A stretch of DNA of 64,000 bases from Streptomyces sp. ASQP_92. Its GTDB lineage: Bacteria; Actinomycetota; Actinomycetes; Streptomycetales; Streptomycetaceae. Of this stretch, positions 46,244 through 54,892 are shown in pieces (within the stretch, counting starts at the first letter, position 1; every line of letters begins with the position of its first letter). The stretch is taken from NCBI RefSeq assembly GCF_025399895.1, contig NZ_JAODUA010000012.1, positions 182,403-246,402 of the forward strand, read 5' to 3'. The notes under the pieces are model-generated. The model did not search any database. It had not been told where the DNA came from and was given only the letters and a program-made list of their open reading frames with translations. The position numbers and the translations under genes are program-made.

Positions 46244-47355
46244 TTGAAGCCCTTCTTGACATGGCTGAGGTAGGCGGTGCCGCGCAGCACCCGTTTGCAG
46301 CGCGGGCAGTACGCGGCCCAGGCGTCGAAGCCCAGCTTCAGATCGCGCATGGTGCCCTGGAGGTTCTCGACGTACGGGGCGGTGTCGATCGGCTCACCGC
46401 AGCGCTTGCACGCGAAGACCTGCTCGTCCTGGCGGGCCGTGTATTTGAAGAGCTGCATACCGACCGCGGCCGGCCGCTGCACGATGTGGAAGAACTTCCC
46501 GAACGGGATGTAGATGAGCGTGAACACCACCGACACCATGTGCAGCACCGCCAGGAACTGGTAGCCGCCGCCGTGCAGAAAGATCGACGAGAAGGTGAGG
46601 AGGAGGCCCGTCACGGAGATGACGATCAGGGCGATCAGCGGGACGAGGTCGTAGGCGAAGCGCTGGCCGGTGATGGCGCCGCGGTCCTTCATCCGGCGCC
46701 ACAGGAAGTACGAGGCGCCCGGGATCACCAGTACGGCGGCGATGTCCAGACCGTGGAACATCAGCCAGCCGACCACGCTCAGCGAGTCGAAGCCCAGGAC
46801 CTTGAACCCCCAGATCCGCATCTCATAGCCGGGGCCCGAGCCGGACCCCGAAGTGAAGGTGAACCAGCCCCAGGTCAGCGGGAAGGTGATCGCGGCGGCC
46901 AGGATGCAGCCCCAGAAGATCAACTGGTGGGCCGCCCAGCGGCCGTGCGAGCGGGCACCCAGGAACTTCTGGAAACCGAGATAGGTGGCGATCATCTTCG
47001 GCAGGGCGGTCGGCGCCTTGCGGAAGTTGGCGGCCGAGAACAGGCTGCGCCAGCCCTGCTTGAAGAGGCGGCGCGCACCGGGAGAGGAGATCCACACGGT
47101 GTAGCGGTAGGCGACACCGAAGGCCAGGAAGACCGTGGCGACCGCGTACGGAAGGAGCGCGGAGTCGAAGTCCTTGAGCAGCCGGCTGCCGAACACGATC
47201 GCCAGGATGAGCAGGACGGAGACGACCGTCCCGGCCAGCGTCGCGCGCCGCGCCACCGAGCGCGGGGCGGGCGAGGCGGCCGGAGCCGGAGGCGGCACCA
47301 CGCCCGAGGAGGACGCGTCCGGCGGCGTGGCAGGGGGTGCGGGTGGCTCGGTCAC
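46240..47355 (-). CDS. NarI-like cytochrome b membrane subunit with C-terminal Cys motifs
   Basis: A membrane protein of 371 residues from GTG 47355; a TTG 30 bp upstream also opens the frame. After a Pro/Ala-rich tail it has about six helices. His residues lie in or near helices (RWAAHQLIFWG, WLMFHGLDIA, LAVLHMVSVVF, IPFGKFFHIVQRP), the last matching the PF-x-K-x2-H element of NarI/HdrE-type di-haem b subunits. The C-terminal 70 residues have two Cys pairs, CKRCGEP and CPRCKRV, like a zinc ribbon or rubredoxin site. It should link the Mo complex to the quinone pool. It precedes and overlaps the Mo subunit. Confidence 0.85.
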   Translation of the reverse strand: MTEPPAPPATPPDASSSGVVPPPAPAASPAPRSVARRATLAGTVVSVLLILAIVFGSRLLKDFDSALLPYAVATVFLAFGVAYRYTVWISSPGARRLFKQGWRSLFSAANFRKAPTALPKMIATYLGFQKFLGARSHGRWAAHQLIFWGCILAAAITFPLTWGWFTFTSGSGSGPGYEMRIWGFKVLGFDSLSVVGWLMFHGLDIAAVLVIPGASYFLWRRMKDRGAITGQRFAYDLVPLIALIVISVTGLLLTFSSIFLHGGGYQFLAVLHMVSVVFTLIYIPFGKFFHIVQRPAAVGMQLFKYTARQDEQVFACKRCGEPIDTAPYVENLQGTMRDLKLGFDAWAAYCPRCKRVLRGTAYLSHVKKGFK

Positions 47356-47440
47356 CCCCTCACGGTAGGGACATAGCGGACACAATCACCCGTTTTAAGG
47401 GTCAACAGGGTGAGGTGGCGCGGGCACCCACACCGCGCGG

Positions 47441-48271
47441 TCAGATCGCGTTCAGTCCGTACGCCGCGAAGATCGCGCGGGCTCCGGCCACGGCGGCCGG
47501 GGTCGGCGCGGGGGTGTCGCGCAGGGTGAAGTTCATGTCGAGGGCCTGCCACTTTCCCTCGCCGAGCTTGTGGAAGGGCAGTACGTCGACGCGGGACACG
47601 TTGCCGAGGGAGGCGGCGAAGGAGGCGACGCCGTCGATGTTGGCCGGGTCGTCGGTCAGGCCCGGCACCAGAACGAAGCGGACATGGACCTCCTTGCCGA
47701 GGTCCGCCAGACGGTGCGCGAAGTCCAGCGTCGGCCGCAACGGTCGGCCCGTGACCTTCTTGTACGTGTCACGGTCCCAGGACTTGATGTCCAGGAGCAC
47801 CAGGTCCACATCGCGCAGCAGCGCGTCGGTGGCCCGGGTGCCGAGGAAACCGGAGGTGTCCAGAGCGGTGTGCAGACCCAGCTCGTGCTTGAAGCGGTGC
47901 AGGAGCTCACCGACGAAGACGGGCTGGAGCAGCGGTTCGCCGCCACTCATGGTGGCGCCGCCGCCCGCCGCCCGGATGAACGTCGTGTACTTGGCGGCCT
48001 CGGCGACCACGTCGTCCGCGGTGGTGCGCTTGCCGTTGCGCATCCGCCAGGTGTCGGGGTTGTGGCAGTACAGACACGTCAGCGGGCAGCCCGAGAGGAA
48101 GGTGACGAAGCGCGTGCCCGGGCCGTCGACGCCGGTCGACAGGTCCCAGGAGTGCACCGAGCCGACGATCGGCCGGCGGGTGGCCGCCCCGGCGGGCGTG
48201 CTGGCGTCGTCGTCGCAGCCGAAACGGGCCGGCCGGCCGACGGGAACCTCCGGGCTGAGCTGCATGGCCAT
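47441..48271 (-). CDS. pflA: Pyruvate formate-lyase-activating enzyme
   Basis: A 276-residue radical SAM protein. The cluster motif is C-x3-C-x2-C in FLSGCPLTCLYCHNPDTW, followed by the SAM-binding MSGGEPLLQP and LDTSGFLG. These are diagnostic of glycyl-radical-activating enzymes that install a radical on PflB. A disordered N-terminus of about 35 residues is longer than in E. coli PflA. It lies 153 bp downstream of pflB on the same strand; that gap is G/T-rich and shows no gene. The radical chemistry is oxygen-sensitive, which is unusual for this genus. Confidence 0.93.
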   Translation of the reverse strand: MAMQLSPEVPVGRPARFGCDDDASTPAGAATRRPIVGSVHSWDLSTGVDGPGTRFVTFLSGCPLTCLYCHNPDTWRMRNGKRTTADDVVAEAAKYTTFIRAAGGGATMSGGEPLLQPVFVGELLHRFKHELGLHTALDTSGFLGTRATDALLRDVDLVLLDIKSWDRDTYKKVTGRPLRPTLDFAHRLADLGKEVHVRFVLVPGLTDDPANIDGVASFAASLGNVSRVDVLPFHKLGEGKWQALDMNFTLRDTPAPTPAAVAGARAIFAAYGLNAI

Positions 48272-48424
48272 GGCCGGACCTTCCTGGGGGGGGGCTGGGG
48301 TGGGGGGTGGGCTGGGCTCGGCTGGGCTCGGCTGGGCCGAGCGAGCTGTGGCTCAGTAGGGGGCGGGGTGGGTGGGCGAGGGGGGTGGGGGGGGGAGGGG
48401 GCCCCACCCCCCCGGCCCCTTCAC

Positions 48425-50695
48425 TCAAAGCCCCCCATGAAACGTCCGGTTGATGACATCCAGCTGCTGTTCCCGGCTGAGGCGGACGAAGTTCACCGCG
48501 TAGCCGGAGACCCGGATGGTGAGCTGGGGGTAGTTCTCCGGGTGGCGCATGGCGTCTTCCAGGGTCGCCTTGTCGAGGACGTTGACGTTCATGTGGAAGC
48601 CGTTGTTGGCCATGAAGCCGTCGAGGACGCCGCAGAGATTGTCGACGCGCTCCTGCGGGGTGCGGCCCAGGGCGTCCGGGGTGATGGTGTTGGTCAGGGA
48701 GATGCCGTCCTCGGCGTCGTCGTAGGGCAGCTTGGCGACGGAGAGGGCGGAGGCGATGTAGCCGTGTTCGTCGCGGCCGTTCATGGGGTTGGCACCGGGG
48801 GCGAACGGGGTGCCGGCGCGACGGCCGTCGGGGGTGTTGCCGGTCTTCTGGCCGTAGACGACGTTGGAGGTGATGGTCAGTACGGACTGGGTGTGGACGG
48901 CGTCGCGGTAGGTGGGGTGCTTGCGCACCTTCTCCATGAAGTCGTGCACGATGCGGGTGGCGAGTTCGTCGGCGCGGTCGTCGTTGTTGCCGTAGGCGGG
49001 GTAGTCGCCTTCGATCTCGTAGTCGACGGCGAGGCCGGTGTCGTCGCGGACGACCTTGACGCGGGCGTGCTTGATGGCGGACAGCGAGTCGGCGGCGACC
49101 GACAGGCCCGCGATGCCGCAGGCCATGGTGCGCAGGATCCGCTGGTCGTGGAGCGCCATCTCGATGCGCTCGTAGGCGTACTTGTCGTGCATGTAGTGGA
49201 TGACGTTGAGCGCGTGGACGTACGTCTTGGCGAGCCAGTCCAGCATCGCGTCGTACTGCCGGGCGACGGTGTCGTAGTCGAGGTATTCGCCCTCGATGGG
49301 GGTGAAGCCCTCGACGACGAGCTTGCCGCTCTTCTCGTCGCGGCCGCCGTTGATGGCGTAGAGCAGGGCCTTGGCGACGTTGACGCGGGCGCCGAAGAAC
49401 TGCATCTGCTTGCCGACGGCCATGGCGGAGACGCAGCAGGCGATGGCGGTGTCGTCGCCGTACTTGGGGCGCATCAGGGCGTCGGACTCGAACTGGATGG
49501 CCGAGGTGTCGATGGCGACCTTGGAGGCGAACTCCTTGAATCCAGCGGGGAGTTCGCGGTCCCAGAAGACGGTGAGGTTGGGCTCGGGGGCGGGGCCGAG
49601 GTTGTAGAGGGTCTGCAGGGCGCGGAAGGTGGTGCGGGAGACGAGGGGGCGGCCGTCCTCGCCGATGCCGGCCATGGACCAGGTGACCCAGGTGGGGTCG
49701 CCGGAGTACAGCGTGTTGTATTCGGGGGTGCGCAGGAAGCGGACGATGCGGAGCTTGATGACGAAGTCGTCGATGAACTCCTGCGCCTGCTCCTCCGTGA
49801 TCAGGCCGGCGTCGATGTCGCGCTGGAGGTAGATGTCGAGGAAGTTGTCGATGCGGCCGATCGACATGGCGGCGCCGTTCTGCTCCTTCACGGCGGCGAG
49901 GTAGGCGAAGTACAGCCACTGGATCGCCTCGCGGCCGGTGGTGGCGGGGCCGGAGATGTCGTATCCGTAGGACAGGGCCATGGCCTTGAGTTCGCCCAGC
50001 GCCTTGATCTGCTCGGAGACTTCCTCGCGGTCGCGGATGACGGTCTCGGTGGCCCAGTCCTCGCCGAGGCGTGCCTTGTCGGCTTCCTTGGCGGCGATGA
50101 GGCGGTCGACGCCGTAGAGGGCGACGCGGCGGTAGTCACCGATGATGCGGCCGCGTCCGTAGGCGTCGGGCAGGCCGGTGATGATGCCGGAGGAGCGGCA
50201 GGCGCGGATTTCGGGGGTGTACGCGTCGAAGACGCCCTCGTTGTGGGTCTTGCGGAGGTGGGTGTAGACGTCGCGGATGTCGGGGTCGGCCTCGTAGCCG
50301 TAGGCGTTGAGGGCGTTCTCGACCATGCGCCAGCCGCCGTTGGGCATGATGGAGCGCTTCAGCGGGGCGTCGGTCTGGAGGCCGACGATGAGGTCGCTGT
50401 GGTCGGCCGGGGTGCCGTCGATGTAGCCGGGCTTGAAGGCGTCGATGCGGGAGGGGGTCTTCACGTCCACGTCGTGGATGCCCTGGGCGATCTCCTGGGG
50501 GAACATCGACAGGAGCTTCTCCCACAGGGCGGTGGTGCGTGCGGTGGGCCCGGCGAGGAAGTCGGCGTCGCCTTCGTAGGGGGTGTAGTTCTGCTGGACG
50601 AAGTCGCGGACGTCGATGGCGTCGCGCCACAGTCCGCCCTTGAAGCCGTCCCAGGCTCCGCTGCTCTTCGTTGCCTCTGCGGGGGTCGCGGTCAT
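48425..50695 (-). CDS. pflB: Formate C-acetyltransferase (pyruvate formate-lyase)
   Basis: A 756-residue glycyl radical enzyme that turns pyruvate and CoA into formate and acetyl-CoA. Both active-site cysteines are adjacent (IACCVSAM, Cys420-Cys421), and the radical glycine lies in RVSGYAVNF (Gly731), close to E. coli positions 418/419 and 734. Length and order are those of true PflB, not of a diol dehydratase. A Rex-type operator lies 211 bp upstream and a terminator for narK just beyond. Formate could feed the Mo oxidoreductase encoded downstream. Confidence 0.95.
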   Translation of the reverse strand: MTATPAEATKSSGAWDGFKGGLWRDAIDVRDFVQQNYTPYEGDADFLAGPTARTTALWEKLLSMFPQEIAQGIHDVDVKTPSRIDAFKPGYIDGTPADHSDLIVGLQTDAPLKRSIMPNGGWRMVENALNAYGYEADPDIRDVYTHLRKTHNEGVFDAYTPEIRACRSSGIITGLPDAYGRGRIIGDYRRVALYGVDRLIAAKEADKARLGEDWATETVIRDREEVSEQIKALGELKAMALSYGYDISGPATTGREAIQWLYFAYLAAVKEQNGAAMSIGRIDNFLDIYLQRDIDAGLITEEQAQEFIDDFVIKLRIVRFLRTPEYNTLYSGDPTWVTWSMAGIGEDGRPLVSRTTFRALQTLYNLGPAPEPNLTVFWDRELPAGFKEFASKVAIDTSAIQFESDALMRPKYGDDTAIACCVSAMAVGKQMQFFGARVNVAKALLYAINGGRDEKSGKLVVEGFTPIEGEYLDYDTVARQYDAMLDWLAKTYVHALNVIHYMHDKYAYERIEMALHDQRILRTMACGIAGLSVAADSLSAIKHARVKVVRDDTGLAVDYEIEGDYPAYGNNDDRADELATRIVHDFMEKVRKHPTYRDAVHTQSVLTITSNVVYGQKTGNTPDGRRAGTPFAPGANPMNGRDEHGYIASALSVAKLPYDDAEDGISLTNTITPDALGRTPQERVDNLCGVLDGFMANNGFHMNVNVLDKATLEDAMRHPENYPQLTIRVSGYAVNFVRLSREQQLDVINRTFHGGL

Positions 50696-50905
50696 GGCCA
50701 GGCACCCTTCCGATCGCCGTTGACGTGGTGTTTCGCGCCGTGAGCGGTAGCTCTTGGATCGCTTTCCATTCCACTCCTTTTGATCGATCGTTTTTGGCGG
50801 CAGAGGTCACGAGATCCGGGCCGAAGGCCCCTTTCCGCACCCACCCACCCTGGCCATCCACCCATCTGACCTGCACGTTTCCTGAGGACTTCCGTCCCTA
50901 GTTCA

Positions 50906-50925
50906 CTTGTGAATACATTCACAAG
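50906..50925. promoter_or_regulatory. Rex (redox sensor) operator upstream of pflB
   Basis: CTTGTGAAT-AC-ATTCACAAG is a perfect 9-2-9 inverted repeat. The Rex operator defined in S. coelicolor is a TGTGAAC/GTTCACA dyad of 16 bp; this site has the same 16-bp core geometry (TGTGAAT-AC-ATTCACA). An overlapping extra TTCAC half-site lies just before it on the plus strand. Rex releases DNA when NADH is high, so pflB would be induced on oxygen limitation. Confidence 0.8.
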
Positions 50926-50964
50926 AAATTCCGTTACGACGGCCAAATCTCCCCCATTCCCCAT

Positions 50965-51000
50965 CGAAAGGGCCCACACCACCCGGTGCGGGCCCTTTCG
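50965..51000 (-). terminator. Terminator after narK
   Basis: CGAAAGGGCCC-A-CACC pairs with GGTG-C-GGGCCCTTTCG, one mismatch, 4-nt loop. It lies 39 bp past the narK stop and insulates pflB from narK. Confidence 0.8.
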
Positions 51001-51039
51001 GAGACAACGGTCTTACGGCTCGACGCAGCTCAGCTCGGC

Positions 51040-52473
51040 TCAGCTGGGTGCCTCGGCGTTCTTGCGGGCGTAGTACCACCAGGCGACGGCGATGCAGCTC
51101 ACGTAGAAGGCGACGAAGCCCCACATCGCGCTGGTCACCGCGAAGTTGGCGAACATCGCCGGGATGAAGAAGAAGCCGTACGCGGCGATCGCGGAGGTGA
51201 AGCCGGTGACGGCGCCCGCCTCCATCTCGGCCTGCTTGAGGGCCTTGGCGTACTCGGGGGTGCCCTCCGTCAGGCCCTTCAGGTGCTGATTGCGGAAGAT
51301 CACCGGGATCTGCCGGAAGGTCGAGCCGTTGCCGACGCCGGAGAAGAAGAACGCGGCGAGGAAGCAGCTGAAGAATCCGTAGAAGTTGCCCGAACCACCG
51401 CCTGCCGGAAGGAAGTTGATGACGCCGATGATCGCGAGGGCCATGCCGACGAACGAGATGATGGTGACCCTGGCGCCGCCGAGCTTGTCGGCGATCCAGC
51501 CGCCCGCCCAGCGGGCCAGCGCGCCGAGCGCCGGGCCCATCCAGGCGTAGGTGGCCACCGAGTAGGCCGGGAAGGTCGTCTTGATGAGCAGGGGCAGGGC
51601 GGCGGCGAAGCCGATGAAGGAGCCGAAGGTGCCGACGTACAGCCAGGTCATCAGCCAGTTGTGCTTGCGCTGGAAGATGACCTTCTGACGGCTGAAGGGG
51701 GTGGAGGCGACCTTCAGGTCGTTCTGGCCGAACCAGGCGATCAGCGCGAGCACGATGAGCACCGGCACCCACAGGAACGCGGCGTTCTGGAGGTAGACCG
51801 GGGTGCCGTCCTTCTTGTGCTGGGCGGAGCCGATGGCAATGGTCGAAAAGGTGATGACGATCGGTGTCAGGAGCTGGACGACGGAGACGCCGAGGTTGCC
51901 GAGGCCGCCGTTGATGCCGGTCGCGTTGCCCTTCTCCTTCTTCGGGAAGAAGAAGCCGATGTTGGCGAGCGAGGAGGCAAAGTTGGCGCCGCCGATGCCG
52001 CACAGGGCGGCGATGACCACCATGACGCCGTACGGGGTGGAGGTGTCCTGGATGGCGATGCCGAGCCAGATCAGCGGGACGATCAGGATCACCGTCGACA
52101 GGGCGGTGAAGCGGCGCTGGCCGATCATCGGGCCGAGGAAGGTGTAGAGGATGCGGGCGGTTCCGCCGGTCAGGCCCGGGATGGCGGTGAGCCAGAACAG
52201 CTGCGAGGTGGAGAAGGAGAAGCCGACGTCCTTGAGGTTGGTCGCGGTGACGGACCAGACCTGCCACACCACGAAGGCGACGAGCAGGGCGGGGACGGCG
52301 ATCCACAGGTTCCGGGTGGCGACCTTCCGGCCGACCGAGCGCCAGAAGACCTCGTTCTCCGGCTCCCATGCGGTGATGGTGCGGCCGGGCCGATAACTGT
52401 CCGGGTCGTAGGGGACTTCGGCGTCGACGGGGCCGGCGTCTGGCCGGGTGGACGGCTGGAGCGCGGAACTCAT
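51040..52473 (-). CDS. narK: NarK-type nitrate/nitrite MFS transporter
   Basis: A 477-residue, 12-helix NNP-family transporter. The nitrate signature lies in CGIGGANFASSLANIGFFFP and GNATGINGGLGNLGVS. FLRR-type start ATG 52473 is preceded by a hydrophilic tail of about 50 residues. It takes up nitrate or exports nitrite for respiration or assimilation. It has its own terminator before pflB, so it is a separate unit from the pfl operon. No narGHJI or nitrite reductase gene is in the window. Confidence 0.92.
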   Translation of the reverse strand: MSSALQPSTRPDAGPVDAEVPYDPDSYRPGRTITAWEPENEVFWRSVGRKVATRNLWIAVPALLVAFVVWQVWSVTATNLKDVGFSFSTSQLFWLTAIPGLTGGTARILYTFLGPMIGQRRFTALSTVILIVPLIWLGIAIQDTSTPYGVMVVIAALCGIGGANFASSLANIGFFFPKKEKGNATGINGGLGNLGVSVVQLLTPIVITFSTIAIGSAQHKKDGTPVYLQNAAFLWVPVLIVLALIAWFGQNDLKVASTPFSRQKVIFQRKHNWLMTWLYVGTFGSFIGFAAALPLLIKTTFPAYSVATYAWMGPALGALARWAGGWIADKLGGARVTIISFVGMALAIIGVINFLPAGGGSGNFYGFFSCFLAAFFFSGVGNGSTFRQIPVIFRNQHLKGLTEGTPEYAKALKQAEMEAGAVTGFTSAIAAYGFFFIPAMFANFAVTSAMWGFVAFYVSCIAVAWWYYARKNAEAPS

Positions 52474-52622
52474 GGTGCTTCCCAGGGGGTTGAGACGAGT
52501 CCTGACATATCCACCCTGCGTCTCGCGCGGTCCGCGGGTGAGAGGCGAACGCCACGACCCCGGGCGGCCCTAGGTCCCCGCCCGGTCCTGCCGTACGGCC
52601 CCCTGGGAGCCCGGGGCGCCGG

Positions 52623-53372
52623 CTATCGCGTCGGCGGGTTCAGCTTGCGGAAGTAGGTCCAGCTCGTCTCGTTCGGCTCGCTCCACTTCTCGGGGGCGCG
52701 GGCGAACTCGGGGTGGTGCGCGGCGATGTAGGAGCGGGTGCGTTCGGGGACCTCGGCGTACGCGCCGAGCTTGCGGCCCCGGCAGTGGTAGGTGAGTCCG
52801 CCGGGCCGCTGGCCACGGGCCATCCAGGGCAGCCACGGGGACATCCGCGTCCAGGACATGGTGGCGGGGACGCTGGGCGCCGGGCCTTCCAGGTCGGCGC
52901 GGTCGGCGTAGAACTGGAAGAGCTCCAGGGCCTTGTACGTGTCGCCGGCCGAGTGCAGCGGGTACTGGGCCACGGGCAGCGGCGAGGGGTAGGCGAGGGG
53001 GATCTCCAGGCTGAAGCAGACCTGTCCGCCGAGCTCGGTCGTCGGGACCGGGAAGGGGCGCCAGCGCTGGTTCGCCGGGTCGTTCCAGATGTGCGTCACC
53101 GGGAGGCCCTGCCAGGTGTCGAGGATCTCGCGGCTGACGGGGTCGAGGTAGAACGCGGCCTCGCGGGTGAGGAGTTGGTAGGCGTCGGGGCCGGCGTCGG
53201 CGTCCTGGACCAGGCGGGCGACGTTGATCCCCTCGAAGCCGAAGAGGAGCTGGTACGGCTCGTCGGGCGCCCAGGAGTACACGCTTCCGGACCACCAGTA
53301 CGTGACCTCCTCGCCGTCGAGGGAGGCGCGGGTGCGGGCGAGTGAGCGGAGGCTCTCGGCGGGTGTCGTCAT
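52623..53372 (-). CDS. DUF1838-like protein
   Basis: A 249-residue soluble protein. The conserved features TYWWSGSVYSWAPDEPYQLLFGFEGINVAR, YLDPVSREIL, THIWNDP and WMARGQRPGGLTYHCRGRKL fit the uncharacterised DUF1838 family. ATG 53372 starts the conserved part; the frame further upstream runs into ltrA's leader. No catalytic motif can be named. It is divergent from ltrA with 143 bp between starts. Confidence 0.8.
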   Translation of the reverse strand: MTTPAESLRSLARTRASLDGEEVTYWWSGSVYSWAPDEPYQLLFGFEGINVARLVQDADAGPDAYQLLTREAAFYLDPVSREILDTWQGLPVTHIWNDPANQRWRPFPVPTTELGGQVCFSLEIPLAYPSPLPVAQYPLHSAGDTYKALELFQFYADRADLEGPAPSVPATMSWTRMSPWLPWMARGQRPGGLTYHCRGRKLGAYAEVPERTRSYIAAHHPEFARAPEKWSEPNETSWTYFRKLNPPTR

Positions 53373-53515
53373 GCGTTCCACTGTGCGCGCCCGGACCGCC
53401 GCGTGCCCGTGCCCCGGGGAAATCCGGCCCTTCTGGCAATGCCGGCGGTTTCGGTGATGGGGTCGGACTGGCGTGCCGGACCTGCCGAACCGGCGGTGTC
53501 TGGTGTGCTGGGCGC

Positions 53516-54655
53516 ATGCCCCGCATGACCGCACGCAGCCGCCACGAAGCCCATCGCGCCTCGACCCCGCTGGAGCTGTTCTTCGACCTCTGTTTCGTCG
53601 TCGCCGTCGCCCAGGCCGGCGCCCGCCTCGTCCATGCCCTGGCCGAAGGGCATGTGGGGGCGGGTCTCGCGGGGTATGCCGTCGTCTTCTTCGCGATCTG
53701 GTGGGCGTGGATGAACTTCACCTGGTTCGCCTCCGCGTACGACACCGACGACCCGCTGTACCGGGTGGTGACGCTCGTCCAGATCACCGGGGTGCTGATC
53801 CTGGCGGCGGGCGTGCCGCGCGCGTTCGACGACGGGGACTTCACGATCGCCGTCATCGGCTACATCGTGATGCGGCTCGCGCTGACCAGTCAGTGGCTGC
53901 GGGCCGCCGCGACCGGCCGGGACGCGGCCGAGCGCCGGGTGTGTCTGCGGTACGCGGCCGGGCTCGTGGTGTGCCAGCTCGGCTGGGTCGGCATGCTGTT
54001 CGTACCGGAGTCCGCGCACATCTGGGTGTTCCCGCTGCTGGTACTGGCCGAACTGAGCGTGCCGCTGTTCGCGGAGCGCGACCACACCACGAGTTGGCAT
54101 CCCCACCACATCGCCGAGCGGTACGGCCTGTTCACGCTGATCGTGCTCGGTGAGACGGTGTCGGCGGCCACCATCGCCGTACAGGAGGCCCTCGACGAGC
54201 ACGACGAGCTGGGCGATCTGCTGCCGCTCGCGGCGGGTGGGCTGCTGATCGTGTTCGCGGCGTGGTGGATCTACTTCGCGGTGCCGATCCATGACCATCT
54301 GCGGTCCAACCGGGAGGCGTTCGCGTGGGGTTACGGCCACTACGTGGTGCTGGCGTCGGCGGCGGCGATCGGGGCGGGGCTCGAGGTCGCGATCGAGCAG
54401 ACCGTCGGCAAGGCCCACATCTCGGCGGTCTCGGCCGCGGCGGCCGTCACGGTTCCGGCGGCGCTGTTCCTGCTGACGGTGTGGCTGCTGCATGCGCGCC
54501 ACTTCAAGCGGGGGCTCGTCCAGCAGCTGATCTTGCCGGTCTCGGCGGTGCTGGTTCTGCTGTGTACGTTTGCTGGGCGGGCGGGGGTGCCGTTGGCTGG
54601 GGCGGTGGCGGCTCTGACGGTGGCCACCGCGCTGGTCCTGTCGCGCCGCGCGTAG
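53516..54655 (+). CDS. ltrA: Low temperature requirement protein A (LtrA) family membrane protein
   Basis: A 379-residue membrane protein with about ten helices. The LtrA signature TPLELFFDLCFVVAVAQAG opens the protein; WWAWMNFTWFASAYDTDD, HIAERYGLFTLIVLGETV and WWIYFAVP are other family motifs. Function is poorly known; Listeria ltrA was first linked to cold growth. ATG 53516 or 53525 could start translation. It is followed directly by repeat locus 3. Confidence 0.9.
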   Translation: MPRMTARSRHEAHRASTPLELFFDLCFVVAVAQAGARLVHALAEGHVGAGLAGYAVVFFAIWWAWMNFTWFASAYDTDDPLYRVVTLVQITGVLILAAGVPRAFDDGDFTIAVIGYIVMRLALTSQWLRAAATGRDAAERRVCLRYAAGLVVCQLGWVGMLFVPESAHIWVFPLLVLAELSVPLFAERDHTTSWHPHHIAERYGLFTLIVLGETVSAATIAVQEALDEHDELGDLLPLAAGGLLIVFAAWWIYFAVPIHDHLRSNREAFAWGYGHYVVLASAAAIGAGLEVAIEQTVGKAHISAVSAAAAVTVPAALFLLTVWLLHARHFKRGLVQQLILPVSAVLVLLCTFAGRAGVPLAGAVAALTVATALVLSRRA

Positions 54656-54721
54656 CCCCCTCGGGGGGGGCGTTTTCCCACCCACGCGCCCGTGCGACGG
54701 GGTTGGCAGGCCCCGGGCCCC

Positions 54722-54866
54722 CTGGGGCTCCGCCCCAGACCCCGAGCACCCTTGCCCACCCACCCGCCCGTGACCCGGCGTTGGTTGGTTCCGGGCCCCT
54801 GGGGCTCCGCCCCAGACCCCGTTCGCGCCTTAAGGGCGCTCGTCCTCAATCGCCGGACGGGCTGAA
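54722..54866 (+). repeat. Composite repeat, locus 3: hairpins and linker segment
   Basis: Hairpins CTGGGGC-TCC-GCCCCAG at 54722-54738 and 54799-54815, each followed by ACCCC; after the second comes the linker GTTCGCGCC... to CCGGACGGGCTGA at about 54821-54866. Order and orientation match locus 1, 45 kb away. The sequence from the ltrA stop to 54722 contains only a related fragment (CCCACGCGCCCGTG). Confidence 0.85.
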
Positions 54867-54892
54867 GGTGCTGGCCGGCGCCGAGCAGTTAA

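Larger units (their letters stand above)
50696..51039 (-). promoter_or_regulatory. pflB upstream region (no gene)
   Basis: This 344-bp gap contains the Rex-type dyad at 50906-50925 and the narK terminator at 50965-51000. On the minus strand TTGTGA and TAGGGA, 18 bp apart, could be the promoter, with the dyad overlapping the -35 element. The roughly 190-nt leader between the dyad and the pflB start is G-rich and holds no recognised gene. Confidence 0.5.

Noticed and set aside
47570..50743. A 1,057-residue open frame antisense to pflA and pflB
   Set aside because: Val/Gly/Asp-rich noise opposite strongly conserved glycyl-radical enzyme sequence.
53342..53515. Upstream extension of ltrA
   Set aside because: The frame is open, but the segment overlaps the divergent DUF1838 start and lacks any LtrA similarity.
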